This document shows, one piece after another, positions 1 through 6,835 of a stretch of 15,989 bases of DNA (its first letter is position 1; every line of letters begins with the position of its first letter). A model generated the notes under the pieces. It did not search any database. It was not told the origin of the DNA and was given only the letters and a program-made list of their open reading frames with translations. Made by a program: the position numbers and the translations under genes. Origin of the DNA: an uncultured beta proteobacterium. Lineage in GTDB: Bacteria > Pseudomonadota > Gammaproteobacteria > Burkholderiales > Burkholderiaceae_C. The DNA is taken from NCBI GenBank assembly GCA_903958915.1, contig CAJBVC010000319.1, positions 1 through 15,989 on the forward strand, read 5' to 3'.

Positions 1-567
1 CCGGATGCCGATCAGCAGTCCGTGGCCCCAGAAGGCGAAGCCAGCCCAGGCAACTAACCCTAGGGCCGCAGTGATACCGGTGCTTCCAGCGCTACTCGGT
101 CCGTACACCGTTCCCAAGGCACGGTCGCGGCGGCGGGCAGTCACGTAGTCCAACACGCCCCACGCCAGAAAGGAGCCAAACAGAATGACGTGGGCCAGGT
201 TGCCATTGGATATCAGATGTGCCAGCGCCCAGGTCTTGACGCCCAGCACCATCGGGTGGTGCAGCCGTGACTTGAAGGCGTTTCCGGGAACATACGCGGC
301 CACCAGCAGCACAAAGGCGATCAGCGTCAACAGCGATGCTGCGTGGCGCATTGCGAGTGGCGGGGTCCAGAGCAATTGCGGTGTTTCACGCGCAATGCCA
401 AATCCCCAGATGATGAGAGCGAATCCCACCACCGAGAGAATCGAATACACGCCTTTGTAAGCGCCTTCGCCCATCTGCGACAGGCGCTGGGTGCGCCAGT
501 CTTCGGCAAAGATTCGCACCGAATGCACACCCAGGAAGATGACAAGTCCAAGAATCAGATACGGCAT
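1..567 (-). CDS. NnrU family integral membrane protein (3' end cut by window edge)
   Basis: An open frame of 189 codons runs from an ATG at 567 to the window edge without a stop, so the C-terminus is missing. NnrU-family proteins are about 190 residues, so probably only a few are lost. The protein is strongly hydrophobic, with membrane segments near residues 3-18, 38-58, 74-94 and 123-140. The block HHPMVLGVKTWALAHL followed by SNGNLAH (about 103-126) is the family's conserved region and resembles the core of isoprenylcysteine-type methyltransferases. An AAGGA Shine-Dalgarno sequence lies about 5 nt before the ATG. It begins 17 nt after the diguanylate cyclase stop and is probably cotranscribed with it. 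NnrU was named from denitrification gene clusters, but its biochemical role is not established, and no denitrification genes are visible here. Confidence 0.85.
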   Translation of the reverse strand, partial: MPYLILGLVIFLGVHSVRIFAEDWRTQRLSQMGEGAYKGVYSILSVVGFALIIWGFGIARETPQLLWTPPLAMRHAASLLTLIAFVLLVAAYVPGNAFKSRLHHPMVLGVKTWALAHLISNGNLAHVILFGSFLAWGVLDYVTARRRDRALGTVYGPSSAGSTGITAALGLVAWAGFAFWGHGLLIGIR

Positions 568-584
568 GGTTTTCCTTCAAAGTT

Positions 585-2135
585 CTAGGCAGCAAGTACA
601 CGGTTCTTGCCAGCCCGCTTGGCCAGGTACATCGCCTGGTCGGCTCGTTTGATGGCATCAGCACCTTTCTCATTGGCAGCGAGCTGTGCGACGCCGGCGC
701 TAAAGGTAATGAGTACCTTGTCTGCACCGGCGAGAAAGAACCGTTTGGTCAGTTCGCGTTGCAGACGGGTCATGGCTTCAACGCCTTTGTCCAAAGGCGT
801 GTCGGGCAACAGGATGACAAACTCCTCACCTCCGTAACGCGCCAGCGTATCCTGCGGGCGCATGCAATCCCGCGCCACGGACGCCAGGTGTGCCAAAGCC
901 GCATCACCCGTGGCGTGCCCGAGCGTGTCATTGAGTTTCTTGAAGTTATCGATGTCCAGCAGTGCCACACTCAATGGTGACTCCTTGCGGTGCATGCCCG
1001 AGACTTCCTTGTCGAGTGCCTCGTCCATTCCCTTGCGGTTCAGGGCTCCGGTCAGCGGGTCATGACGGGCCTGCGCACTGACACGATCCAGTTCCTTGTG
1101 CAGTTTGACCAATTCGGCTTCGGTCTCATCGGCACGCACACGCATCGCTAGCAATTCATCACCGGCGGTCTTGCTTTGCTCGGCCATGCTGCGGGTGGCA
1201 CCCACCACTTCCTTCAGTACTGGCGCAATTTCTGCAATAGTCTTGGCCTGCTCAATCTGGCGCGCGTTCTCCACCAGCTTGCCATGGAAATTGCCGGTTG
1301 ACTGCGCCATCTGCGACAGTCGTTCAATGAAGGTTGCCAGCATCTGGCGCATCTCATTTTGCGCCTGCATCGCACGCTCCTTGGCGTCCTTTTGTTTGAA
1401 GATGACATCTTTGAGTCTTTTCTCCACGTCATCCAGGCGACGCAAGGTCAGTGGTGGCTTCGAGGCGTCTTTCAACGCATCCATCTGGCCCTTGAGCCAT
1501 TGTTCTTCCAGACTCAGTTCCCCAATGTTCTCAAACACCAAATGCAACAGTTTGAGCAGGCTGTTCTTGATCTCAAACTGGTCTTCTGCCGTAAATGACA
1601 AGCGGTGGCTGTAATTCACCAGCATCAGTTTGGCAGTTGCGACATCGGTACCGGGCTGCTTCAAAGCACGCAACAGATCGCGCGTTTGTTCACTGAAACG
1701 TTCATCATCCGTACCCAGTGCTGGCTGGGCATACTCAATCAGTCGGCCAATCTGCGCCATAAAGTCGGCAGTAATGGCAGGCACAGTCAACGGCGCGGCA
1801 TCTGCCGTCAGACTGGCAGGAATCGTTGATCCACTTTCTCCCGCATTGGCTGGGACAAAGCCTCCGTAGGCTACCAGCGCGGTTTTGACCCCGTCCCAGT
1901 TCAGTCGGTCAATGGCGTATTCGAGTAGACCACGCTGCTTTTGCTGACCGGGAGTTCTAGCTGGTAGTGCCTGGGCTATTTCCCTCAGGGAATCGGCAGG
2001 AAACGGCGGTACCTGGGGAACTCCCGCTATCTCGTTATAGATATTCTGGTAGTTCAGCGGCGTCGGCACCAATTTGCGCGAGGTCAGTTGCTTAAGCGTT
2101 TCACGCGCAATTTCAAAGGGTTTTTTCTCGATCAT
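585..2135 (-). CDS. GGDEF-domain diguanylate cyclase
   Basis: A 516-residue protein with a C-terminal GGDEF domain (about 350-516). The active-site motif is GGEEF at 435-439. RPQD at 426-429 is an intact RxxD inhibitory site at the canonical spacing, so it should make c-di-GMP from two GTP with product feedback. The N-terminal 350 residues carry no recognisable sensor (no PAS, GAF or REC motif). They are predicted helical, with a long charged stretch (about 225-350) that looks like a coiled coil leading into the catalytic domain. There is no signal peptide or membrane segment, so it is probably cytoplasmic. The ATG overlaps the TGA of the upstream hydrolase as ATGA, which implies translational coupling. 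Catalytic family certain; input signal unknown. Confidence 0.95.
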   Translation of the reverse strand: MIEKKPFEIARETLKQLTSRKLVPTPLNYQNIYNEIAGVPQVPPFPADSLREIAQALPARTPGQQKQRGLLEYAIDRLNWDGVKTALVAYGGFVPANAGESGSTIPASLTADAAPLTVPAITADFMAQIGRLIEYAQPALGTDDERFSEQTRDLLRALKQPGTDVATAKLMLVNYSHRLSFTAEDQFEIKNSLLKLLHLVFENIGELSLEEQWLKGQMDALKDASKPPLTLRRLDDVEKRLKDVIFKQKDAKERAMQAQNEMRQMLATFIERLSQMAQSTGNFHGKLVENARQIEQAKTIAEIAPVLKEVVGATRSMAEQSKTAGDELLAMRVRADETEAELVKLHKELDRVSAQARHDPLTGALNRKGMDEALDKEVSGMHRKESPLSVALLDIDNFKKLNDTLGHATGDAALAHLASVARDCMRPQDTLARYGGEEFVILLPDTPLDKGVEAMTRLQRELTKRFFLAGADKVLITFSAGVAQLAANEKGADAIKRADQAMYLAKRAGKNRVLAA

Positions 2136-3079
2136 GGTTTACCCAAAAAAGTCTTGACCACATCCACCGTGGCCTTGGCGTCCTCCTCATGGGGAACATG
2201 CCCCAGGGAATCAAAAACCACCAGCTTGGAATCTGCTATGTCGGACGCAAAACGCTGTCCATTTTCCAGGGGAATCAAGCGGTCTTTCGCACCCCAGAGT
2301 ATGAGGGTTGGAATTTTCACGTTCTTGATGGTGGATGCATCGGCACTCAAACCCTGGTCAAAGCGGTGTGCCAGCGCTTGCCGGTTGCCAGCGCGCAGGG
2401 CCAATTCGTAATAGCGGTCAACCAGCGCTGATGTTACTTTTGTCGGATCACCATACACATTGCGCACACTGCTCTCAACAATGGAACGTGGCAAAACATG
2501 TTCCAAAATCACGCGCAAACCTGGTGTTCGAGCCATACGAAAGCCCACCGGAATGGACTGCGATTGAAAGGGATACCCCGCTGAGTCCACCAAAACCAGT
2601 TGCTGCACGCGCTGCGGCACCGCTACCGTGGTAGCCCAGGCGATCTGTCCACCCAGAGAATTGCCTGCCAGTACACAACTCTGCACGCCAAGCTTGTCCA
2701 ATACAGCAGTCACAAATCGCACATACGCTGCAATGGAGTAGTCGTTGTGGGGATCGGGTCCGGTTAATCCAAACGCCGGCAAATCGAAGCGAATTACCCT
2801 TCGGTTGACTTTCAGTTCCTGCACCCACCCGTCCCAGGTGTGCAGACTCGCTGAAGTTCCATGCAGCAGTACGATGGGTAATGGATCGTCACGCGGCCCT
2901 TCGTCGCGAAAATGCACTTCCATCCCAAAGACAGGCATAAATTTTGACGGTGGAACGGCCCAGCGGGCCGACAAATCCTGTGCCGTTCGATCAGGAGCCC
3001 AGGTCGAAAACACCGCGGCGCCGGCAAAAACCACGCAAGCCACCAGAAATACAACCAAAATCTGCAGGAAAAGTTTCAT
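2132..3079 (-). CDS. Membrane-anchored alpha/beta hydrolase
   Basis: A 315-residue alpha/beta-hydrolase-fold protein. Residues 5-24 form a hydrophobic N-terminal segment that looks like a signal anchor, or an uncleaved signal peptide, placing the enzyme on the periplasmic side. The fold landmarks are in order: oxyanion-hole HGTSAS at 73-78, nucleophile elbow GNSLGG with Ser141, acid Asp266 in LWGAKDRLIP, and His294 in SLGHVPHEE. Substrate cannot be read from sequence; esterases, lipases and meta-cleavage-product hydrolases share this pattern. It is the first gene of a minus-strand operon followed by the diguanylate cyclase (4-bp overlap) and the NnrU-family gene. A consensus TTGACA sits 32 bp upstream of the ATG. 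The start was chosen because it opens directly into the hydrophobic anchor. Confidence 0.9.
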   Translation of the reverse strand: MKLFLQILVVFLVACVVFAGAAVFSTWAPDRTAQDLSARWAVPPSKFMPVFGMEVHFRDEGPRDDPLPIVLLHGTSASLHTWDGWVQELKVNRRVIRFDLPAFGLTGPDPHNDYSIAAYVRFVTAVLDKLGVQSCVLAGNSLGGQIAWATTVAVPQRVQQLVLVDSAGYPFQSQSIPVGFRMARTPGLRVILEHVLPRSIVESSVRNVYGDPTKVTSALVDRYYELALRAGNRQALAHRFDQGLSADASTIKNVKIPTLILWGAKDRLIPLENGQRFASDIADSKLVVFDSLGHVPHEEDAKATVDVVKTFLGKP

Positions 3080-3088
3080 GGTTCACAC

Positions 3089-3117
3089 TCTACACGTGTC
3101 CTTGACCATGCTGTCAA
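3089..3117 (-). promoter_or_regulatory. Candidate promoter for the hydrolase operon
   Basis: On the minus strand a perfect TTGACA (-35, plus positions 3112-3117) is followed 17 nt later by TGTAGA (3089-3094), a weak -10. The -10 lies only 9 nt from the ATG at 3079, so a transcript from here would be leaderless or nearly so. No Shine-Dalgarno sequence is seen before that ATG, which fits. The -35 is 10 bp from the nearest DnaA box (3128-3136). Confidence 0.35.
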
Positions 3118-3127
3118 CGTACAAACC

Positions 3128-3164
3128 TGTGCATAAATTTTGCACAAGCACCCAGTTATCCACA
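3128..3164. promoter_or_regulatory. Cluster of three DnaA boxes
   Basis: 3128-3136 reads TGTGCATAA, the reverse complement of a perfect TTATGCACA. 3138-3146 reads TTTTGCACA (one mismatch). 3156-3164 is a perfect TTATCCACA, identical to the high-affinity R1/R4 box of E. coli. Three boxes in 37 bp, with both orientations present, is far above chance density. Confidence 0.75.
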
Positions 3165-3273
3165 AGTTGGAACACATTCACAAACTTGTTCATGTTGGGC
3201 AACCATCCCAAAACCACTAGCCCCACAGCACTTCACGCACCATAAGTTGTTGATTCTCTTTAAAAAAATGCGT

Positions 3274-3282
3274 TTCTCCACA
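3274..3282 (+). promoter_or_regulatory. DnaA box next to the CTA repeats (one mismatch)
   Basis: TTCTCCACA differs from the TTATNCACA consensus at one position. It points toward the CTA run that starts 18 nt downstream, as expected for a box that loads DnaA onto adjacent trinucleotide motifs. Between the two lies TATCAA (3288-3293), which matches half of an IHF site only. Confidence 0.5.
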
Positions 3283-3300
3283 GAAGTTATCAATGCTTAC

Positions 3301-3312
3301 CTACTACTACTA
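3301..3312 (+). repeat. Four tandem CTA units (DnaA-trio-like)
   Basis: Four consecutive CTA trinucleotides on the plus strand read 3'-GAT-5' on the complementary strand, the DnaA-trio motif that binds single-stranded DnaA filaments during origin unwinding. A further CTA follows at 3314-3316. They lie between a DnaA box and an AT-rich tract, which is the functional arrangement. Confidence 0.6.
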
Positions 3313-3340
3313 TCTATATTTATAAAAGAAAGATAAGAGA
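3311..3340. other. AT-rich tract, candidate DNA-unwinding element
   Basis: About 30 bp of nearly pure A/T with TATATTTATAAAAGAAAGAT at its centre, directly abutting the CTA repeats. This is the position expected for a duplex-unwinding element. It could also hold -10 elements for minC: the TATAAA-like string begins at 3321, about 116 bp before the minC ATG. Confidence 0.45.
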
Positions 3341-3436
3341 GTAGAGAAACCCTAGCCGCAAGAATAAATTTCAGCCCTTCGATCAAGTAAGATTTGCGGT
3401 TGCCGCCAAGGTGCCTTCTCCCGTTTCCTGATTTGC

Positions 3437-4186
3437 ATGTCTGTTTCCTTTGAAATTAAAAGCGCTCAACTCCCGTTGGTAGCGTTGTTGTTGCGTTGTG
3501 ATGATTGGGATGTGGTGTCTCAGGCCATCCTCAAGGAGTTTGGCCCTGACGGAGAGAGTCCGGATTTTTTCGACCACGATGCCCTGGTGATCGATTTTTC
3601 GCAGCTCGATGCGGCAACGCCTGTCAGCGATCTGGTACCCCTGCTCAAGGTGCTGCGCGTCTGCAATCTGGTCCCAGTGGCGATGCGGGGTGCCAGCAGC
3701 GCCTGGATGGCTGCCGGTCTTGAGGTAGGTTTGGTTGAAGCCCCTTTGGAAGTGCACCACCATCGCCATCCGGTCGATGTACCTGTGGTGAACCAGGTGG
3801 TGCAGGAGATCGTGCGCGAAGTGGTGCGGGAGGTGCCCGGACCCTCGACGATGGTGGTGGACAAACCTTTGCGGTCTGGACAAAAAATTTACGCGCGCGG
3901 TGCTGATCTGATTGTGTTGGCCATGGTCAACCAGGGTGCCGAAGTGGTGGCTGATGGAAACATTCATGTGTACGCACCCTTGCGTGGCAAGGCTATGGCA
4001 GGTGCGCGTGGCAATACTGAGGCACGCATATTTTCAACCTGCCTTGAGCCCGAACTCGTTTCAATCGCTGGTGTTTACCGCACCAGCGAGAATCCGCTGC
4101 CCGATGAGGTGCAGGGAAAAGCAGCACAAATTCGCTTGAGCAACGACGGAAAAGACAAGTTGTTGATTGAAGCTTTATCCAAATAG
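3437..4186 (+). CDS. minC: Septum site-determining protein MinC
   Basis: A 249-residue MinC, the FtsZ-polymerisation inhibitor that MinD recruits to the membrane to block division at the poles. The N-terminal FtsZ-antagonist domain spans about 3-105. A linker of about 35 residues rich in His, Val and Glu follows (106-140). The C-terminal beta-helical MinD-binding domain (about 145-247) shows RSGQ at 147-150 and the conserved run [17 protein letters not shown] at 174-190. It is first in minCDE, with minD 12 nt downstream. No clear Shine-Dalgarno sequence precedes the ATG, but no better in-frame start exists and the N-terminus aligns with the family. The gene lies directly downstream of the origin-like region, so its promoter probably lies within it. 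Confidence 0.97.
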   Translation: MSVSFEIKSAQLPLVALLLRCDDWDVVSQAILKEFGPDGESPDFFDHDALVIDFSQLDAATPVSDLVPLLKVLRVCNLVPVAMRGASSAWMAAGLEVGLVEAPLEVHHHRHPVDVPVVNQVVQEIVREVVREVPGPSTMVVDKPLRSGQKIYARGADLIVLAMVNQGAEVVADGNIHVYAPLRGKAMAGARGNTEARIFSTCLEPELVSIAGVYRTSENPLPDEVQGKAAQIRLSNDGKDKLLIEALSK

Positions 4187-4198
4187 TTAGGGAAAGAA

Positions 4199-5014
4199 AT
4201 GACAAAAATTGTGGTGGTGACGTCGGGCAAAGGTGGGGTTGGAAAAACGACCACCAGCGCCAGTTTTGCAACCGGGTTGGCGATGCGGGGTCACAAGACG
4301 GCGGTGATTGACTTTGACGTCGGCCTGCGCAACCTCGATCTGATCATGGGCTGCGAGCGTCGTGTTGTGTACGACCTGATTAATGTGATTCAGGGTGAAG
4401 CCAATCTCAATCAGGCTCTGATCAAGGACAAACAGGCTGAAAATTTGTATGTGCTGGCCGCGTCGCAAACGCGTGACAAGGATGCGCTGACACAAGAGGG
4501 TGTGGAAAAGGTGCTCAATGATCTGACGGCCATGGACTTTGAATACATTGTGTGTGATTCTCCCGCGGGTATCGAGACCGGGGCAATGATGGCCATGCAC
4601 TTTGCCGATGAAGCGCTGGTGGTCACCAACCCGGAAGTGTCTTCCGTGCGTGACTCCGATCGTATTTTGGGAATGCTGGCAAGCAAAACGCGGCGCGCCA
4701 TCACGGGTGCCGATCCGATCAAGGAACACTTGCTGATTACCCGTTACAACCCGGCTCGGGTGGACCAGGGGCAGATGTTGTCGCTTGACGATATCAAGGA
4801 CATTCTGCGCATCAAGCTCATCGGTGTTATTCCCGAGAGTGAATCGGTGTTGCAGGCCTCCAACCAGGGAGTTCCGGCGGTGCATATGCAGGGCAGCGAC
4901 GTCTCGGAAGCCTACAAGGATGTGATTGACCGCTTTCTGGGGCAGGACAGACCGATGCGCTTTACAGAAGCCCCTAAACAGGGGTTGTTCAAGCGGCTGT
5001 TTGGGGGGAAATAG
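4199..5014 (+). CDS. minD: Septum site-determining ATPase MinD
   Basis: A 271-residue ParA/MinD-family ATPase that cycles on and off the inner membrane and carries MinC. The deviant Walker A motif GKGGVGKTT is at 10-18, with signature Lys11 and Lys16. Switch I Asp40 (DFDVGLRNLD) and switch II Asp120 (CDSPAGIE) are intact. The C-terminus (about 259-271, APKQGLFKRLFGG) is the amphipathic membrane-targeting helix. A well-placed AGGGA Shine-Dalgarno (4189-4193) precedes the ATG. It sits between minC (12 nt) and minE (3 nt), so cotranslation is likely. All key residues are present and length is normal. Confidence 0.98.
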   Translation: MTKIVVVTSGKGGVGKTTTSASFATGLAMRGHKTAVIDFDVGLRNLDLIMGCERRVVYDLINVIQGEANLNQALIKDKQAENLYVLAASQTRDKDALTQEGVEKVLNDLTAMDFEYIVCDSPAGIETGAMMAMHFADEALVVTNPEVSSVRDSDRILGMLASKTRRAITGADPIKEHLLITRYNPARVDQGQMLSLDDIKDILRIKLIGVIPESESVLQASNQGVPAVHMQGSDVSEAYKDVIDRFLGQDRPMRFTEAPKQGLFKRLFGGK

Positions 5015-5017
5015 AGC

Positions 5018-5278
5018 ATGTCTATTTTCTCTTTTCTGCTGGGCGAGAAGAAGAAGACCGCCAGCGTAGCCAAGGAACGCCTGCAAATCATCCTTGCGCA
5101 TGAGCGCAGCGGTCGCAATGCGGCCCAACCTGATTATTTGCCGGAGTTGCAGCGTGAGTTGGTGGCGGTGATCTGCAAATACATCAAGATCGATCCCAAA
5201 GACATCAAGCTGAACCTGGAACGTCAGGACAATCTGGAAGTGCTGGAAGTCAAGATCGAATTGCCCGACAAACGCTGA
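5018..5278 (+). CDS. minE: Cell division topological specificity factor MinE
   Basis: An 86-residue MinE. The N-terminal MSIFSFLLG is the membrane-contact segment. Residues about 14-30 ([17 protein letters not shown]) form the anti-MinCD region that stimulates MinD ATPase. Residues 31-86 are the dimerising topological-specificity domain. MinE drives the pole-to-pole Min oscillation that leaves mid-cell free for FtsZ. It starts 3 nt after the minD stop, using the G-rich end of minD as ribosome-binding site. Its stop is only 2 nt from the stop of the convergent NRDE-family gene, leaving no room for a terminator between them. Confidence 0.97.
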   Translation: MSIFSFLLGEKKKTASVAKERLQIILAHERSGRNAAQPDYLPELQRELVAVICKYIKIDPKDIKLNLERQDNLEVLEVKIELPDKR

Positions 5279-5280
5279 GT

Positions 5281-6048
5281 TCAGGGTGTTGAAAAGCTGA
5301 AAGCAACCGTTCCCTGTGGATCGTTTTCACCAACGGTCTGCTCGGTGAAGTCAACCCGGTCTTTGTGAATTTGAATGATGCTGCAGGCGCGTGTTCCGTA
5401 GCCTGGCATCGACACAAATACGGGTGACAGGGAACGTTCGAGTGGAAGAGGTACACCGGTTTGCGGTAACTCTCTATCTGGCACTAGCGTCGTGTCATGC
5501 AACAACTCTAGCGAGGTTTCGACGTGCACCGAACCGGTTTGAAGTTGTAGGGATAGACAGTTTTGCAATCGCGCAAGTTTTGGCCAGGGCGTGTTGAAAT
5601 TTGCGTTGGATACACCACCAATACCCGTGGGCAACTGCACGATTTTCGCATGGTGACTCTCCAATCCCATCAGACGTTGGCCGTCAAAGACCAGTAAGTT
5701 GAAGGGGTTGTAGGTATAGGCGCTTTCTGACAAAGCTTCCAGATATTCCTGAGCGGACCGTGTGCCCTGCAAGAATTTGGCGACCAACTCCCCGCGTGAG
5801 GGTGCATCCGCGCGGGCTGCGTCAGCGCTACGGAAATTGGTGATTGCTGCAAGATGGCCGTTTTTGTTGACGCAAAGCCAGCCACCTCCGGCTTGAAGAT
5901 CACGCCCCCCCAGCATGCCTGGACCTTTGTCGTTCACTTCCCACCAATGCAGTGCCCTTGTAGGGCGGGCATAGAACTCGTCCCGATTGGACAGCAGCAC
6001 CAGCGGTGTTGCGCTATCGGGCTGCCAATTCCATGCGATGACACACAC
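5281..6048 (-). CDS. NRDE (TANGO2) family protein
   Basis: A 255-residue protein of the NRDE/TANGO2 family. The naming motif NRDE is at 21-24, with further family landmarks GGRD (47-50) and GGGWL (54-58) and the early MCVIAW start with Cys2. The family resembles N-terminal-nucleophile hydrolases; human TANGO2 has been linked to haem and lipid handling, but the bacterial role is unknown. The start is a GTG at 6048, chosen because the near-universal Met-Cys start falls exactly there. The upstream amidotransferase ends 9 nt before it, so the two are probably one transcript. It converges with minE (2-nt gap). Confidence 0.9.
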   Translation of the reverse strand: MCVIAWNWQPDSATPLVLLSNRDEFYARPTRALHWWEVNDKGPGMLGGRDLQAGGGWLCVNKNGHLAAITNFRSADAARADAPSRGELVAKFLQGTRSAQEYLEALSESAYTYNPFNLLVFDGQRLMGLESHHAKIVQLPTGIGGVSNANFNTPWPKLARLQNCLSLQLQTGSVHVETSLELLHDTTLVPDRELPQTGVPLPLERSLSPVFVSMPGYGTRACSIIQIHKDRVDFTEQTVGENDPQGTVAFSFSTP

Positions 6049-6057
6049 GGAAGGAAC

Positions 6058-6768
6058 CTAGCCTTCGTGCGGTTGCAGAAATTCCACCATGAGGCGTGCC
6101 ACGCGAGTGCCCTCATGGCCGAGTTGCAAACCTGCCATAGCAGCAGTAACTTTTTCCTCACCAAGAATTGCACGGCGTTTGTTCAGCAGATAAGCACTGA
6201 AATCTTCAACAAACTCCGGGTGCGGTTGAATACAAAAAACGTCGTTGCCCACGGTAAATGCAGCCACCGGACAAAATTCACTGCTGGCCACCAGCGTCGC
6301 CCCTTTGGGAAGCTCTAAAACCTGGTCCTGATGGCTGGCCAGCAGCGCCACCTGGTTTGCGTCTTCGAAGTGTGGCAAATCGGTTCGATGCCAGTCATAG
6401 CTCATGCGACCGGCACCCCAGCCTTGCGGTGAACGGCCTACGCGGGCTCCCATGCACATGCCAATCAGTTGGTGGCCAAAACAGACGCCCACCATTTTCT
6501 TGTGTTGCTCCAGCAGTAACGTGACTTGTCGACGCAGTTCCACCACCCAGGGCTCATCAGAAAACGCATCGGCGTGGCTCCCAGTGAGCAATACAGCATC
6601 GAAATCGTCGAAGGACTGCGGGTATTCGCCGCGTGTGGTGTTGAACACCTCGTAAGACCAGTCTGCTCCGGCTGCTTCAAACAAACCAATGAACATACGC
6701 CCGAAACTGTGAAAGCGCGGTGCCAGATTGGAATCCAGGGTGTCGTTGTCAAGAATACAGAGTTTCAT
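6058..6768 (-). CDS. Type 1 glutamine amidotransferase (GATase1) family protein
   Basis: A 236-residue stand-alone class I glutamine amidotransferase. The triad is visible: nucleophile Cys96 in GVCFGHQLIG, and His183 with Glu185 in QPHPEF. The pattern resembles GMP-synthase-like and YfeJ-type solo GATases, or gamma-glutamyl-peptide hydrolases such as PuuD, rather than a subunit of a known synthetase. No synthetase partner gene lies nearby. It starts with an ATG and no obvious Shine-Dalgarno sequence, preceded by a T-rich run on its own strand. It is followed after 9 nt by the NRDE-family gene. Substrate is unassigned. Confidence 0.88.
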   Translation of the reverse strand: MKLCILDNDTLDSNLAPRFHSFGRMFIGLFEAAGADWSYEVFNTTRGEYPQSFDDFDAVLLTGSHADAFSDEPWVVELRRQVTLLLEQHKKMVGVCFGHQLIGMCMGARVGRSPQGWGAGRMSYDWHRTDLPHFEDANQVALLASHQDQVLELPKGATLVASSEFCPVAAFTVGNDVFCIQPHPEFVEDFSAYLLNKRRAILGEEKVTAAMAGLQLGHEGTRVARLMVEFLQPHEG

Positions 6769-6830
6769 TGCTATAAAAAAATGAGCTGGCTACGCTTACA
6801 GGACGGGCGCTAAAAAGGTATTTGACCCAC
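6769..6830. repeat. REP-like intergenic element
   Basis: The 67-bp gap between DAHP synthase and the amidotransferase holds TTGCTATAAAAAAATGAGCT, then CTACGCTTACAGGACGGGCG and a second AT-rich segment. From memory this matches a palindromic intergenic repeat common in Comamonadaceae (A-rich start, then a GCGCTTG...GGGCGCT hairpin). Only one copy is recognisable in the window, so the repeat status rests on recollection and not on comparison here. Confidence 0.45.
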
Positions 6831-6835
6831 AATTA

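Larger units (their letters stand above)
3120..3345. other. Candidate DnaA-dependent replication origin core (oriC-like)
   Basis: This is the central part of the 357-bp non-coding gap between the minus-strand hydrolase operon and plus-strand minC. It is much more AT-rich than its flanks. It contains two perfect DnaA boxes (TTATNCACA), two boxes with one mismatch, a run of four CTA trinucleotides and an AT-rich tract directly after it. The order box, short spacer, CTA repeats, AT-rich tract matches the basal unwinding system known from the Bacillus subtilis origin. Flanking genes diverge from it. No dnaA, dnaN, gyrB or rpmH is present in the window, so it could instead be a DnaA-titrating or DnaA-regulated site. 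The origin function is inferred; the motifs are seen directly. Confidence 0.55.

Noticed and set aside
3437..3967. 194-codon His-rich minus-strand frame (3383-3967) opposite minC
   Set aside because: It is a shadow of minC; its His and Gln richness reflects the Val- and Leu-rich codons on the other strand.
4187..5128. 313-codon minus-strand open frame opposite minD and the start of minE
   Set aside because: It is antisense to the fully conserved MinD/MinE reading frames, and its His- and Gln-rich composition is typical of a shadow frame.
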